This document shows positions 55,226 to 62,929 of a stretch of DNA of 64,000 nucleotides, in pieces. Source of the DNA: PALSA-612 sp963765295. GTDB lineage: Bacteria; Actinomycetota; Thermoleophilia; Gaiellales; Gaiellaceae. A program made the translations under genes and the position numbers. How positions within the stretch are numbered: position 1 is the first letter of the stretch; each line of letters starts with the position of its first letter. The stretch lies in contig CAVXVO010000004.1 of assembly GCA_963765295.1 (NCBI GenBank), forward strand, positions 496,001-560,000. The letters run 5' to 3'. The notes below the pieces were generated by a model that worked only from the letters and a program-made list of their open reading frames with translations, searched no databases and was not told the DNA's origin.

Positions 55226-55562
55226 TACATCGGCGGCTAACGGCGACGGGAGCTACGCGCGCACCCTGATCCGTTTCGCACCACCACCACCGGACGAGCC
55301 ACAGAGCCGATTTCTCCTACCCTCGACGCGAGCAGAATCACTCGATCGAGTGTCCAGCGTGCTCTGAGATCGGCCGACATCTGCAGGTTCGCCATAGAAC
55401 CGGGACGTTGCCGCCCCTGGGAACTCGACCCCGACGTCTTTCGCATCGCGTCGAGCAGCGACTCACCCGAATGCATCATCGTAACGCGAATTACAACCGG
55501 TTGGACTCGCCGTAGTATTCGCTTCGTCGCAAGGGAATCCACGTACCTGGGGAGGCGGGTCG
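55226..55562. other. Intergenic region with right repeat and GH1 promoter
   Basis: No convincing gene. It contains the right 15-bp repeat, extended to the 12-bp palindrome ACTCGATCGAGT, and before the GH1 gene a TAGTAT box (about 55515) and a GGGAGG ribosome site. A 101-codon opposite frame (55237-55542) has no domain features. Confidence 0.5.
55336..55350 (+). repeat. 15-bp direct repeat, right copy
   Basis: AATCACTCGATCGAG, identical to 54455-54469, 881 bases from it. Confidence 0.6.
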
Positions 55563-56975
55563 ATGAGTACGGAGTCGTCGTCAGGTTCGAGCGGGCGCCC
55601 GTTTCCTGACGGATTTCGCTGGGGTGTCGCGACGTCGTCGTATCAGATCGAAGGCGCCTGGGACGAGGACGGCAAGGGCGCGTCGATCTGGGACACGTAC
55701 GCGCACACGCCCGGGCACATCAGGAACGACGAGAACGGCGACGTCGCCAACGACCATTACCACCGGTACAAGGAGGACGTCGCGCTGATGAGCTCGATCG
55801 GCGCCACCGCCTATCGGTTCTCGATCGCCTGGCCGCGAATTTTCCCCGACGGAGAAGGAACGCCGAATCCGAAGGGTGTCGACTTCTACAGCCGACTAGT
55901 CGATGAACTGCTCGAAGCCGGCATCGAGCCGTTCGCGACGCTGTATCACTGGGACCTTCCGCAGGCGCTGCAGGACAAGTACGGCGGCTGGCAGTCGAAG
56001 GAAACGGCCGAAGCCTTTGCCGACTACGCCGGCTATGTCGCCGAGCGACTCGGCGACCGTGTCAAGCACTACTTCACGATCAACGAGTTCTCGACCTTCG
56101 TCGGGACCGGCTACCAGGGAACCGAGGCGAATATCGGTGGCGGCAAGACGGTGCACCTGGGTGGCGCGCCCGGACTGCGGCTGTCCGACGCCGAACTCAA
56201 GCAGGTCCGCCACCACTCAGTCCTGGGTCATGGCCTGGCCGTCCAGGCGATGCGCGCCGGCGCTCCCGCCGGAATCAAGATCGGCTTCGCCGAGAACCTC
56301 TACGTCGGTGTGCCGATCGTGAACACGCCGGCGAACGTCGCAGCCGCCGAGAAGGCCACCCGCGAACGCAACGCCGGCTTCCTGACCGTGATGATGGAGG
56401 GCCGCTACACCGACGACTACCTCGCCTCTGCGGGCGGCACGACGCCGAACTACACCGACGCCGAGCTGGAGATCATCTCGTCTCCGCTCGACTTCGTCGG
56501 CATCAACGTCTATCGGCCGAGCTCGTACATCGAGGTGGCCGACGAGCAAGCCGGGTACCGAGACATTCCGATCAACGCTTCTCACCCCAGGATGGGGTCG
56601 ACCTGGCACCTGCTCGACCCCGAGGTCATGTACTGGGCTCCCCGACACGTCCAAGCGCTATGGGACGCAAGGTCGATCTACATCACCGAAAACGGCTGCG
56701 CCACCACCGACGTGGTCGCAGAAGATGGCCGAATCTACGACACCGACCGGGTCATGTTCATGCGAGGCTGCCTGACCCAACTCCAGCGGGCGACTGCCGA
56801 GGGGGTCCCCGTCGACGGCTATTTCTACTGGAGCTCCCAGGACAATTTCGAGTGGATCTACGGCTACGGCGATCGCTTCGGACTGATCTATGTCGACTTC
56901 GAAAACCTGGAACGCATTCCGAAGGTCAGCGCCGAATGGTTCCGCGAGACCGCCAGGCGCAACGCCATGAGCTAA
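55563..56975 (+). CDS. Family GH1 beta-glucosidase
   Basis: A 470-residue glycoside hydrolase family 1 enzyme. The acid/base Glu175 lies in FTINEFSTF (the usual NEP is NEF here) and the nucleophile Glu376 in YITENGC. Other landmarks: FRWGVATSSYQIEGAWDEDG at the start, NDHYHRYKEDVALM, and WSSQDNFEWIYGYGDRFGL at the end. It hydrolyses beta-glucosides in the cytoplasm; no signal peptide. The Pro-to-Phe change after the acid/base Glu is unusual and may alter specificity. ATG at 55563 has a GGGAGG ribosome site. Confidence 0.93.
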   Translation: MSTESSSGSSGRPFPDGFRWGVATSSYQIEGAWDEDGKGASIWDTYAHTPGHIRNDENGDVANDHYHRYKEDVALMSSIGATAYRFSIAWPRIFPDGEGTPNPKGVDFYSRLVDELLEAGIEPFATLYHWDLPQALQDKYGGWQSKETAEAFADYAGYVAERLGDRVKHYFTINEFSTFVGTGYQGTEANIGGGKTVHLGGAPGLRLSDAELKQVRHHSVLGHGLAVQAMRAGAPAGIKIGFAENLYVGVPIVNTPANVAAAEKATRERNAGFLTVMMEGRYTDDYLASAGGTTPNYTDAELEIISSPLDFVGINVYRPSSYIEVADEQAGYRDIPINASHPRMGSTWHLLDPEVMYWAPRHVQALWDARSIYITENGCATTDVVAEDGRIYDTDRVMFMRGCLTQLQRATAEGVPVDGYFYWSSQDNFEWIYGYGDRFGLIYVDFENLERIPKVSAEWFRETARRNAMS

Positions 56976-57126
56976 CCCGGTCACGGCTCGGTCCGGCCGT
57001 GCAGTGGCTCCAGCGTTCGGCCGGTTTCACGATGGGCGCTCATGTGAAGGGACGACGAAGGGAAGACCCACGGTTAGACTGACTGACGGCTCAAGGCAGG
57101 GAACTACCTGCAAATCGCCTGAAAAC

Positions 57127-57163
57127 GCCCCCGTTTAGCTCAGTGGATAGAGCAGCGGTTCTC
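57127..57163 (+). tRNA. tRNA 5' half, truncated at the anticodon arm
   Basis: GCCCCCGTTTAGCTCAGTGG followed by ATAGAGCAGCGGTTCTC has the 5' acceptor strand, a perfect D-arm (GCTC...GAGC) and the start of the anticodon stem. No matching anticodon 3' strand, T-arm or acceptor 3' strand follows. The integrase gene begins 18 bases on, so this looks like an attachment site where an element entered a tRNA gene. The isotype cannot be fixed. Confidence 0.65.
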
Positions 57164-57180
57164 TCCACGAAAACACCGGT

Positions 57181-58287
57181 TCAGCGCCCATTCCAAGCCA
57201 TCTCTGGCTCTCGCGGCGGATGTTCTATCCACCGCGACTCAGGGCGTTGCCAGCTCGGCGAACGCTCGTCCGTCAGGACAGCAAGGAACTCGTCGCGGAT
57301 CGTCGGCGCCAAGAGCTCGGCGTACGCGCGCTCCGTCACCACCGTGCTCGAGTGACCGAGCAGCCGACTTACGACCTCGAGTCTCAAGCCTCGGTTCAGG
57401 AGATACGACCCGAACGTGCGCCGCAGCGTGTGAGGCGTTATGGCGGACACGTTCTCGCCGCTGACGGTGCGGGGACATCCGCGGTCATGGCGGCTCCGTC
57501 GACCTGAGCCGCATTCACAAGCCACCGGCCTCACGTCCGCCCTGGCTCCGGCTCGTTTGACGAGCCGCCAGACAAACGTCGGCTCGTAGGCGCCGCCGTT
57601 CTTCGTCGAGAGGACGAAGCCCTGCGGAGACGTCACGCCTCTGCTCCCCAGGAGGTCGAGCCACGTTTCCAACTCCGGGATCAGGTTCGGTACGAGCGGG
57701 ATCGTTCGCATGCCGGCGCTCGTCTTGCTCTTCCGGACCATCAGGCTCTCGCGCTCGGGCGTCAGATCGAGGTCCAGCAGCCGCAGCGCACACACTTCCG
57801 CGACACGAAGGCCGGTCCATCGTAAGAGCCAAACGACCAGCCGCTCGGCTGGCGGCGAGTCGCACTCTAGGAGTGCGGAATCTTCGAACGGGCGGAGGAA
57901 GTCGTTCGGCCGCTGTTCGAGACTCGGGGCGACGATCGCCGCCATCGGGTTCGGCACGGCGTGGCCTTCGGCGTCTGCGAGGAGGCCGCTACGCTCGAGG
58001 TAGGAGAAGAAACTACGAAGCGCCGCGATCTGCGCACGCACGGTCGCCCGACGCGGCCGACGGCCGATCCGATGTTCGACGTGGGCTTCGCGATCTGCCA
58101 GGAACAGGTCGATGTCGAGGCTCGTCGGCGGGCGACTGAGGACGGCGCTCCATTCCAAGAAGGCTCTTACCGTCGGCACGTACTTTCGCCGAGTCCCGGC
58201 GGCACGCCCCTGCCGCGAGAGCGCCCCATCGAAAGCCGTCGCGAGCTGCTCCGGAGACCTGTTCACAGACCCAAACAATCTGTCCAT
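57181..58287 (-). CDS. Tyrosine recombinase/integrase
   Basis: A 368-residue phage-type integrase. An N-terminal SAM-like core-binding domain (RKYVPTVRAFLEWSAVL) spans about residues 15-115. The catalytic set is complete: Arg in WTGLRVAEVCALRL, His-x-x-Arg in ITPHTLRRTFGSYLL, His in LLGHSSTVVT and the nucleophile Tyr in ERAYAELLAP. An insertion with CECGSGRRSRHDRGC (possible zinc knuckle) lies before the HxxR box. It faces the tRNA fragment with its 3' end, the usual int-att layout. ATG at 58287 begins MDRLFGSVNRSPEQ. Confidence 0.88.
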   Translation of the reverse strand: MDRLFGSVNRSPEQLATAFDGALSRQGRAAGTRRKYVPTVRAFLEWSAVLSRPPTSLDIDLFLADREAHVEHRIGRRPRRATVRAQIAALRSFFSYLERSGLLADAEGHAVPNPMAAIVAPSLEQRPNDFLRPFEDSALLECDSPPAERLVVWLLRWTGLRVAEVCALRLLDLDLTPERESLMVRKSKTSAGMRTIPLVPNLIPELETWLDLLGSRGVTSPQGFVLSTKNGGAYEPTFVWRLVKRAGARADVRPVACECGSGRRSRHDRGCPRTVSGENVSAITPHTLRRTFGSYLLNRGLRLEVVSRLLGHSSTVVTERAYAELLAPTIRDEFLAVLTDERSPSWQRPESRWIEHPPREPEMAWNGR

Positions 58288-58335
58288 ATCATAGCCACTT
58301 TTAGTCTCAGCTGCCACGACGCCCTGTCCCCGTCG

Positions 58336-58341
58336 TAGGGT
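58336..58341 (+). promoter_or_regulatory. Putative -10 box of the AlpA-like gene
   Basis: TAGGGT followed by six bases and ATG at 58348. Confidence 0.35.
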
Positions 58342-58347
58342 CCGCCG

Positions 58348-58557
58348 ATGACGTCCAAGCCACTGCGCGTCGTCGGCCTCGCGGAGATCGCGGTTCTTCT
58401 CGACGTCAGCAAACGGACCGCAACCCGCTACACGACGCGGCCGGACTTCCCCGCGCCGGCAGCGCGGCTGGCGATGGGTCCGATCTGGTGGAGCGAGGAC
58501 GTCGAAGCGTGGATCAGGCAGACGCCGATCCGCCGAGGCCGGCCTCCAAAGTCCTAG
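58348..58557 (+). CDS. AlpA/excisionase-like helix-turn-helix protein
   Basis: A 69-residue DNA-binding protein: VVGLAEIAVLLDVSKRTATRY forms the MerR/AlpA-type helix-turn-helix and WWSEDVEAWIRQTPIRRGRP the wing. Small proteins like this act as excisionases or regulators of integrases. It is divergent from the integrase gene, the expected place. ATG at 58348. Confidence 0.75.
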   Translation: MTSKPLRVVGLAEIAVLLDVSKRTATRYTTRPDFPAPAARLAMGPIWWSEDVEAWIRQTPIRRGRPPKS

Positions 58558-58741
58558 GTGCGCCGACCTCGACGGCTCAATGCCGTCCGCCCCATCCGTC
58601 ACTCTGCGAGCGCTGACACGGGTCGACCAGCGTGTCCGCGACCAATGCTCAGCTGGAGCAGGGCGAAGCACTCCCTAGTGCTGTCCGACGGACACGGTAG
58701 GACCTGTGTCCATGAACCGGAAAGGGCATCGCGAGACTCTG

Positions 58742-59131
58742 ATGCCGCGGCAGCCCGGCAACCGCAATGCCGTAACGCATGGCGCCTACTCGAAGGAGCT
58801 GAAGGCGCCGCGGGTAGCGGAGGTCCTGGAGGAACTTCGAGCCGAGCGTCCGGACGAGGCGATCGCGAACCTCAGGGCCCTTGCCGACCTCTACGTGACG
58901 GCGGAGCGGTTGAGCGAATGGGTCGCCATCCGAAAGGACGGCGGCATCTCGGCCAGCGGCAAGATTAGCCCGGCGCTTCTCGAGGCGCGCAAGGCGTGGG
59001 AGTCGTACCTCGCACGCGCCAGAGAGCTCGGCATGACTCGCCGTGGGCGCAGAGAGGTGGCAGCGCTTCCCGAGGAGCGTTTGACGACAACTCGCCTCGC
59101 CCGGCACCTCCGCGGAGACGACAGCGAATGA
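58742..59131 (+). CDS. Phage terminase small-subunit-like protein
   Basis: A 129-residue protein opening MPRQPGNRNAVTHGAYSKEL, a signature common to phage small terminase-like and related proteins, followed by a helical body (LEELRAERPDEAIANLRALADLYVTAERL). It supports a prophage origin of the element. GTG at 58706 and ATG at 58712 are alternatives. No large terminase gene follows; phage-like coding stops near 59185. Confidence 0.6.
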   Translation: MPRQPGNRNAVTHGAYSKELKAPRVAEVLEELRAERPDEAIANLRALADLYVTAERLSEWVAIRKDGGISASGKISPALLEARKAWESYLARARELGMTRRGRREVAALPEERLTTTRLARHLRGDDSE

Positions 59132-59184
59132 CGCTTCAGCCCCGCGAGACGCTCCGATATTTCGCCGAGGAGTTGGTCGGTGTC

Positions 59185-59517
59185 GAACTCGTGCCCGGCC
59201 GAACGGAGCGCTTCGAGCGCGTCGACCACGTCGTCGTACAGCGCCGGAACCCTCGCGCGGTCCAGCAGCTCGCGCAGCTCAGAGTCGCTGAGGCTGACCT
59301 GTACCTCGTCAAGGGCAGCCTGGAGCGCATAGCGGGTGACGCCGACCCAGTCCTCGTAGCGTCCCATCAGCGACAGCAACCACGAGATCTCAAGCTGATG
59401 ACGGCGCCAACACGCCGCCAAACCGGACCGATCGTCCACATACCGGGCGAGAACATCAGCCTGCGAAGCCGGATCGACCAACGTGCCATAGAGATCGAAC
59501 GCAAGCGACTCAGGCAT
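59185..59517 (-). pseudogene. Truncated haloacid dehalogenase-type HAD gene
   Basis: From ATG 59517 the frame reads MPESLAFDLYGTLVDPASQA, with the HAD nucleophile Asp in FDLYGT, through ISWLLSLMGRYEDWVGVTRY to DALEALRSAGHEF. Here the homology stops: the expected LSNG motif and the second half are absent, and the frame runs on antisense into the terminase-like gene. About 111 of some 220 residues remain. The break near 59185 marks a junction of the mobile element. A GAGAGGAG ribosome site precedes the start. Confidence 0.75.
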
Positions 59518-59601
59518 CGCGACCACTCCTCTCCGTCTAAAGGGATCATGTCTATCCGGCACACGAGCCAGACGAGGAACCTGTTCAGGCTGCGTTCGCC
59601 C

Positions 59602-60444
59602 TCAGGGGCTGGCGAAGACCTCGATCTCTGCGGCGCCGGTGTTCCCACCGGTGGACTTCACGACGTCGAAGCGCAGGCGGCGGCCGGTGAACGACACAGC
59701 CGCGACTCGCGGATCGAGGCGATCGCCGGCCGGGAACGGCCCGTATCGCCTGCCCCCGTCGACGACGACGTCGAACGTGCGCGTGATCGCCGAGCCGTCG
59801 GACATCTCGCGCGTGCGGAAAGCGACACCGGCGATCGCCATCGGCCTTCCCAGGTCGATCGTGATGAACGCATGGTTTCCGTCGCCGTTGGACGACCATT
59901 CGGTCGAGAGGTTGCCGTCGACCGCATTCGCCGCCCGGAAGTCGCTGCTGAACTGAGAGCTCACGGCGACGATCTTCGCGCCCCGCGCGATGTCTCGGCC
60001 TTGGACAGCCGCGTTCGAGGGTGTCGTCGTGAAGGTGGCGAGCTTAAGGGTCTGGAAGACGCGGCCCCGCGCGTCGGTCGCCGTCAGCCGGAATCGGTAC
60101 GTCGTGTTCGGCAGGAGATCCTTCAGCAAGACGGTGTGCCGAGCGATCGCAGTGCCGCCCATCCCCGGATCGTTCGCGATCGATCCCAACGAGCCTGTCC
60201 TGCCGTATGCGACCGCGCAGACGGTCGGCGGGTCGGTCTGCAACTGCAGGACGGCCGACCTTCCATCAGATGCGACCTGCAACCGCGTCTTCCCGACCTC
60301 GATCATGCGGAAGTCGCGGACTCGGTCAGCCTGGCCGGTTCCGCGCGCACCCCCGCACGCCGCCAGCCCACAGCACACCATGACCAAGCCGAGCCCCCCG
60401 AGGCCCGGCCGCGGCCTGACCCAACGCCTGCCGGCAACGCTCAT
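59602..60444 (-). CDS. Lipoprotein with F5/8 type C (discoidin-like) domain
   Basis: A 280-residue lipoprotein. The signal peptide ends in a good lipobox (VCCGLAAC-GG). Residues 35-130 resemble a fibronectin type III module (HTVLLKDLLPNTTYRFRLTATD). Residues 140-280 match a discoidin-type carbohydrate-binding domain: FRAANAVDGNLSTEWSSNGD and AFITIDLGRPMAIAGVAFR. Probably binds surface or environmental sugars. ATG at 60444 has a GGGAGG ribosome site. Confidence 0.8.
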   Translation of the reverse strand: MSVAGRRWVRPRPGLGGLGLVMVCCGLAACGGARGTGQADRVRDFRMIEVGKTRLQVASDGRSAVLQLQTDPPTVCAVAYGRTGSLGSIANDPGMGGTAIARHTVLLKDLLPNTTYRFRLTATDARGRVFQTLKLATFTTTPSNAAVQGRDIARGAKIVAVSSQFSSDFRAANAVDGNLSTEWSSNGDGNHAFITIDLGRPMAIAGVAFRTREMSDGSAITRTFDVVVDGGRRYGPFPAGDRLDPRVAAVSFTGRRLRFDVVKSTGGNTGAAEIEVFASP

Positions 60445-60589
60445 CAGCCTCCCTCCCGCCTCGCGAGCACGAGAGCGTACGCGGAGTTCCCGACGACGAA
60501 GGCCTGAGAGAACAGTCAGCACCCCACCCGACAACGAGCCCCTGGTGCGACGGCCCGCCACGCCGGGCGGGCCGTCGCGTAAGGGACGG

Positions 60590-60997
60590 TCAGGCCTTGG
60601 TTACGTACCAGCCCTGGACACCGTTGCAGAGGATCTTCGTCGGCGTGTCCTTCGAGAACGTGTACAGCGGGTGGCGGTCCCAGGTCACCTGATGCGTGCC
60701 ATCCGGACGCATGACCACGCCGAAGGTGCCCATCGCACCTGGCACGTGCTTCGGCACCGCCTCACCCTTGGCGACAAGCAGCGGCGGCCACAGCTTCGCG
60801 CACGCACCCGTGCAGTGCACCTTGAGGTCTTTCTCCTTGGTCCACGTGTACAGGGCCAGGTGCTTCTCGTTCGCGAGGATCTTTCCGAACTTGGCGGTCT
60901 TCTCGACCGTCACCGGGCTCATCATCGACGAAAAGGCCTGGGTCGCGATCACGGCGGCCGCCGCAAGTGCAAGCACGAGGGGAATCAATCGGCGCAT
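60590..60997 (-). CDS. Secreted protein of the COG4315-like repeat family
   Basis: A 135-residue protein with a signal peptide (RLIPLVLALAAAAVIATQAF). The mature part holds two related motifs: LALYTWTKEKDLKVHCTGACAKLWPPLLV and HPLYTFSKDTPTKILCNGVQGWYVTKA, with cysteines that may pair. Such small secreted proteins are widespread but uncharacterised; a heme or redox link has been proposed for relatives, not shown here. ATG at 60997 has an AAGGAG ribosome site. It is the likely partner of no neighbour. Confidence 0.75.
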   Translation of the reverse strand: MRRLIPLVLALAAAAVIATQAFSSMMSPVTVEKTAKFGKILANEKHLALYTWTKEKDLKVHCTGACAKLWPPLLVAKGEAVPKHVPGAMGTFGVVMRPDGTHQVTWDRHPLYTFSKDTPTKILCNGVQGWYVTKA

Positions 60998-61149
60998 ACG
61001 TGTTCTCCTTCTTGACGGTCTCAGAACTGGACGCTCTCCGTTATAGGCGTGCATCGACCGCAGGAGCAGGCTTCCGGCACACCTTTAAGCAACTGTTCAG
61101 ACAACACAGCCGGAAACGAGGCGAACGCCCGGCAGGCAGACCTCAGTGA

Positions 61150-61195
61150 GTGTCAGGCGGGCATTACTCTTCTCGCGAAGGTTCGTACCTGACAC
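61150..61195. repeat. Inverted repeat GTGTCAGG/CCTGACAC
   Basis: Eight-base perfect arms 30 bases apart (61150-61157 and 61188-61195). The right arm is part of GGTTCGTACCTGACA, which recurs at 62700. Confidence 0.55.
61180..61194 (+). repeat. 15-bp repeat, copy 1 (14/15 match to 62700-62714)
   Basis: GGTTCGTACCTGACA; the second copy reads GGTTCATACCTGACA. They bracket the winged-helix, MarR and cupin genes. Confidence 0.5.
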
Positions 61196-61286
61196 CTAGG
61201 GTCATAGACGGCGGAGCACTCTTGAACCTAATGGAAGAAAACGGGGCACGTTTGAACCGCGACCGGCTCGCCGGCGCGCACCCGCG

Positions 61287-61493
61287 GTGGTTCGAGCGCT
61301 CGCCGAAGCCGACCAGCCGCTACGAGCCCGCGAAATCCACCAAGCCGCCCAGAAACTCGCCGGCACGGCGCTTTCCTGGAACACCGTCAAGGACTGCCTG
61401 CACAAGAACGCCCGCCGACCCGGCAGCCCGATCGAGCGGGTGAGCCACGGCAGGTATCGATATCGCCTCGCGGTTGGGGGTACGGATTCTTAG
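61287..61493 (+). CDS. Small winged-helix-like protein
   Basis: A 68-residue protein: VRALAEADQPLRAREIHQAAQ, then LSWNTVKDCLHKNAR and SHGRYRYRLA, the layout of a minimal winged helix with a beta-wing. It could be a regulator or a remnant of a larger gene, since the GTG start has no clear ribosome site. It overlaps the MarR gene tail by four bases. Confidence 0.5.
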   Translation: MVRALAEADQPLRAREIHQAAQKLAGTALSWNTVKDCLHKNARRPGSPIERVSHGRYRYRLAVGGTDS

Positions 61494-62050
61494 CGGGATG
61501 TGTCGGGCTCGGCTGGTCGCCGCTTAGGCTCCGGCGGCGGGGGCCAGTTGGGTGCGCTGACGACGCCTGGCAGCGCCTTCTCGTAGAGCTTGGCGAGACG
61601 GTCGAGTTCGCGCTGTGTGAGCCGCCCGAGGTAGAGCTCGCGCACCGTCGCGTGGTGGACGATTTGCGCACGGCGCAAGGCCTCGAGCCCCGGTCGGGTC
61701 AGCGCGGCGAGCGAGGCGCGCCCGTCCGCGGGGTCGGCCTCGCGGTGAATCAGGCCGCGTTCTTCGAGGCGCGTGACGACCCGGGTGATGCCGCTGGGCG
61801 TGAGCATCCGCTGAGACCCGAGGTCACTCATGCGCAGTTTCAGTCCGCGTGCGGTGGCGAGCGTGATCAGGACTCCGTAGTCGGCGAGCGACAGATCGCC
61901 GTGCTCGCGGAGGCGGCGGTCGATCTCGCGCATGGCGGTTTCCCGCAGGCGGATCAGACCGCGCCAGGCGCCGAACTCCTCCGGAGTGAAGGCGTCGGGC
62001 TCGGGAAGCTCGTCGAGCCAGCGTTCGGGATCATCCTGGATATTTGACAT
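61490..62050 (-). CDS. MarR-family transcriptional regulator
   Basis: A 186-residue MarR protein. The winged helix spans about residues 55-125: LSLADYGVLITLATARGLKLRMSDLG, then TPSGITRVVTRLEERGLIHRE and the wing DPADGRASLAALT. The N- and C-terminal helices form the dimer interface; the last 20 residues are Pro-rich. MarR proteins are usually de-repressed by small ligands and often control a divergent neighbour, here the cupin gene. ATG at 62050. Confidence 0.88.
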   Translation of the reverse strand: MSNIQDDPERWLDELPEPDAFTPEEFGAWRGLIRLRETAMREIDRRLREHGDLSLADYGVLITLATARGLKLRMSDLGSQRMLTPSGITRVVTRLEERGLIHREADPADGRASLAALTRPGLEALRRAQIVHHATVRELYLGRLTQRELDRLAKLYEKALPGVVSAPNWPPPPEPKRRPAEPDTSR

Positions 62051-62097
62051 CGTGAAGTAAATCTGAGAGTGTGTTGTTTGCGTGTGTGAAGTATATA

Positions 62098-62120
62098 GGG
62101 TCGAGCTGTACGGTCGACCC
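62098..62120. promoter_or_regulatory. Inverted repeat GGGTCGA-N9-TCGACCC in the MarR/cupin gap
   Basis: A perfect 7-bp inverted repeat immediately after a TATATA box, 20 bases before the cupin gene. Candidate MarR operator or 5' hairpin of the cupin message. Confidence 0.5.
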
Positions 62121-62140
62121 CGACCGAAGGAGGACGCCCC

Positions 62141-62623
62141 GTGAGCACGTCGGCGACAACGAGTCGGTACACGGTTCTCGCCCCGGAGGAGGGGCTGCGG
62201 CTCCAGTCGGGCCCCGGACGAGATCTCATCTTCAAGGTCACCGGCGAGCAGACCGGCGGCGCCTTCGACTACTTCATCGTCGACGTCGCACCCAGGGGCG
62301 GCCCGCCACTTCATGTCCATCACAAGCAGGAGGAAACGATTCACGTCCTGAAGGGCCGCTACAAGATCCAAATCGGCGAAGAGGTCTTCTACTGCGAGGA
62401 AGGCGACTTCGCCTACCTACCGTCAAACGTCCCGCACGCCTTCCTGAACCTGACCCATGAGCAGGGCGAGATCATCGTCGTCTACACCCCCGGCGGCGGA
62501 CACAGTTTCTACGAAGAGCTGGGACCGCTGACGCGGACCGGGACGCCAGACCGAGCGGCCGTCGCAGCACTCTTCGAGAAGTACGACATGACCCTGCTCG
62601 GACCGCCGCTCAGCGCCGACTGA
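62141..62623 (+). CDS. Cupin-domain protein
   Basis: A 160-residue single-cupin protein. Cupin motif 1 is GGPPLHVHHKQEETIHVLKG, with His-x-His and Glu metal ligands, and motif 2 is GDFAYLPSNVPHAFLN with the last His. It could be a dioxygenase, isomerase or sensor; no substrate is evident. GTG at 62141 has a strong GAAGGAGG ribosome site. Divergent from the MarR gene, which probably controls it. Confidence 0.82.
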   Translation: MSTSATTSRYTVLAPEEGLRLQSGPGRDLIFKVTGEQTGGAFDYFIVDVAPRGGPPLHVHHKQEETIHVLKGRYKIQIGEEVFYCEEGDFAYLPSNVPHAFLNLTHEQGEIIVVYTPGGGHSFYEELGPLTRTGTPDRAAVAALFEKYDMTLLGPPLSAD

Positions 62624-62699
62624 GGATCGCCCCATGTTCCCTCATCAACCGGAGAAGCCGGGTTGCCCAGCCTTTCACGAACCCGCTCACGGAGGTCGC

Positions 62700-62714
62700 G
62701 GTTCATACCTGACA
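62700..62714 (+). repeat. 15-bp repeat, copy 2
   Basis: GGTTCATACCTGACA, 14/15 identical and same orientation as 61180-61194, about 1.5 kb apart. Confidence 0.5.
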
Positions 62715-62751
62715 AATTTCCTGTTCACGCCTTCCCTGGAAAACAGGGGCA

Positions 62752-62793
62752 TGGGCGCGGCTGGGATCGAACCAGCGACCTCCCGCGTGTGAA
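62752..62793 (-). tRNA. tRNA-Val(CAC) 3' half, truncated
   Basis: On the minus strand: anticodon loop TTCACAC, stem 3' strand GCGGG, AGGTC, a perfect T-arm GCTGGTTCGATCCCAGC and acceptor 3' strand CGCGCCC plus discriminator A. The sequence before the anticodon loop (CCGGAGGTT) cannot pair with GCGGG, and no D-arm precedes it. The break at the anticodon loop is typical of integrase attachment sites. Confidence 0.72.
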
Positions 62794-62899
62794 AACCTCC
62801 GGTGAGGAATCAGCTGGAACTAGTGGGCAAGGAATAGCTGCGAATTAACCACTTCTCTCAAGTTACCGCATTCATGAGTTCCCGCTGTTTCCTGTCCGT

Positions 62900-62921
62900 A
62901 CTTGCCAAGAACTTGCCAAAG
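62900..62921 (+). repeat. Tandem 11-bp repeat beside the tRNA-Val fragment
   Basis: ACTTGCCAAGA then ACTTGCCAAAG, matching in 10 of 11 bases. Paired repeats like these beside a tRNA half resemble integrase arm-binding sites. Confidence 0.5.
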
Positions 62922-62929
62922 TTCGACCG

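Noticed and set aside
55237..55542. 101-codon minus-strand frame before the GH1 gene
   Set aside because: No domain features, no ribosome site, and it covers the GH1 promoter region and the 15-bp repeat.
57127..62793. The two tRNA halves as one split or permuted tRNA
   Set aside because: Acceptor strands GCCCCCG and CGCGCCC cannot pair, and the fragments point in opposite directions.
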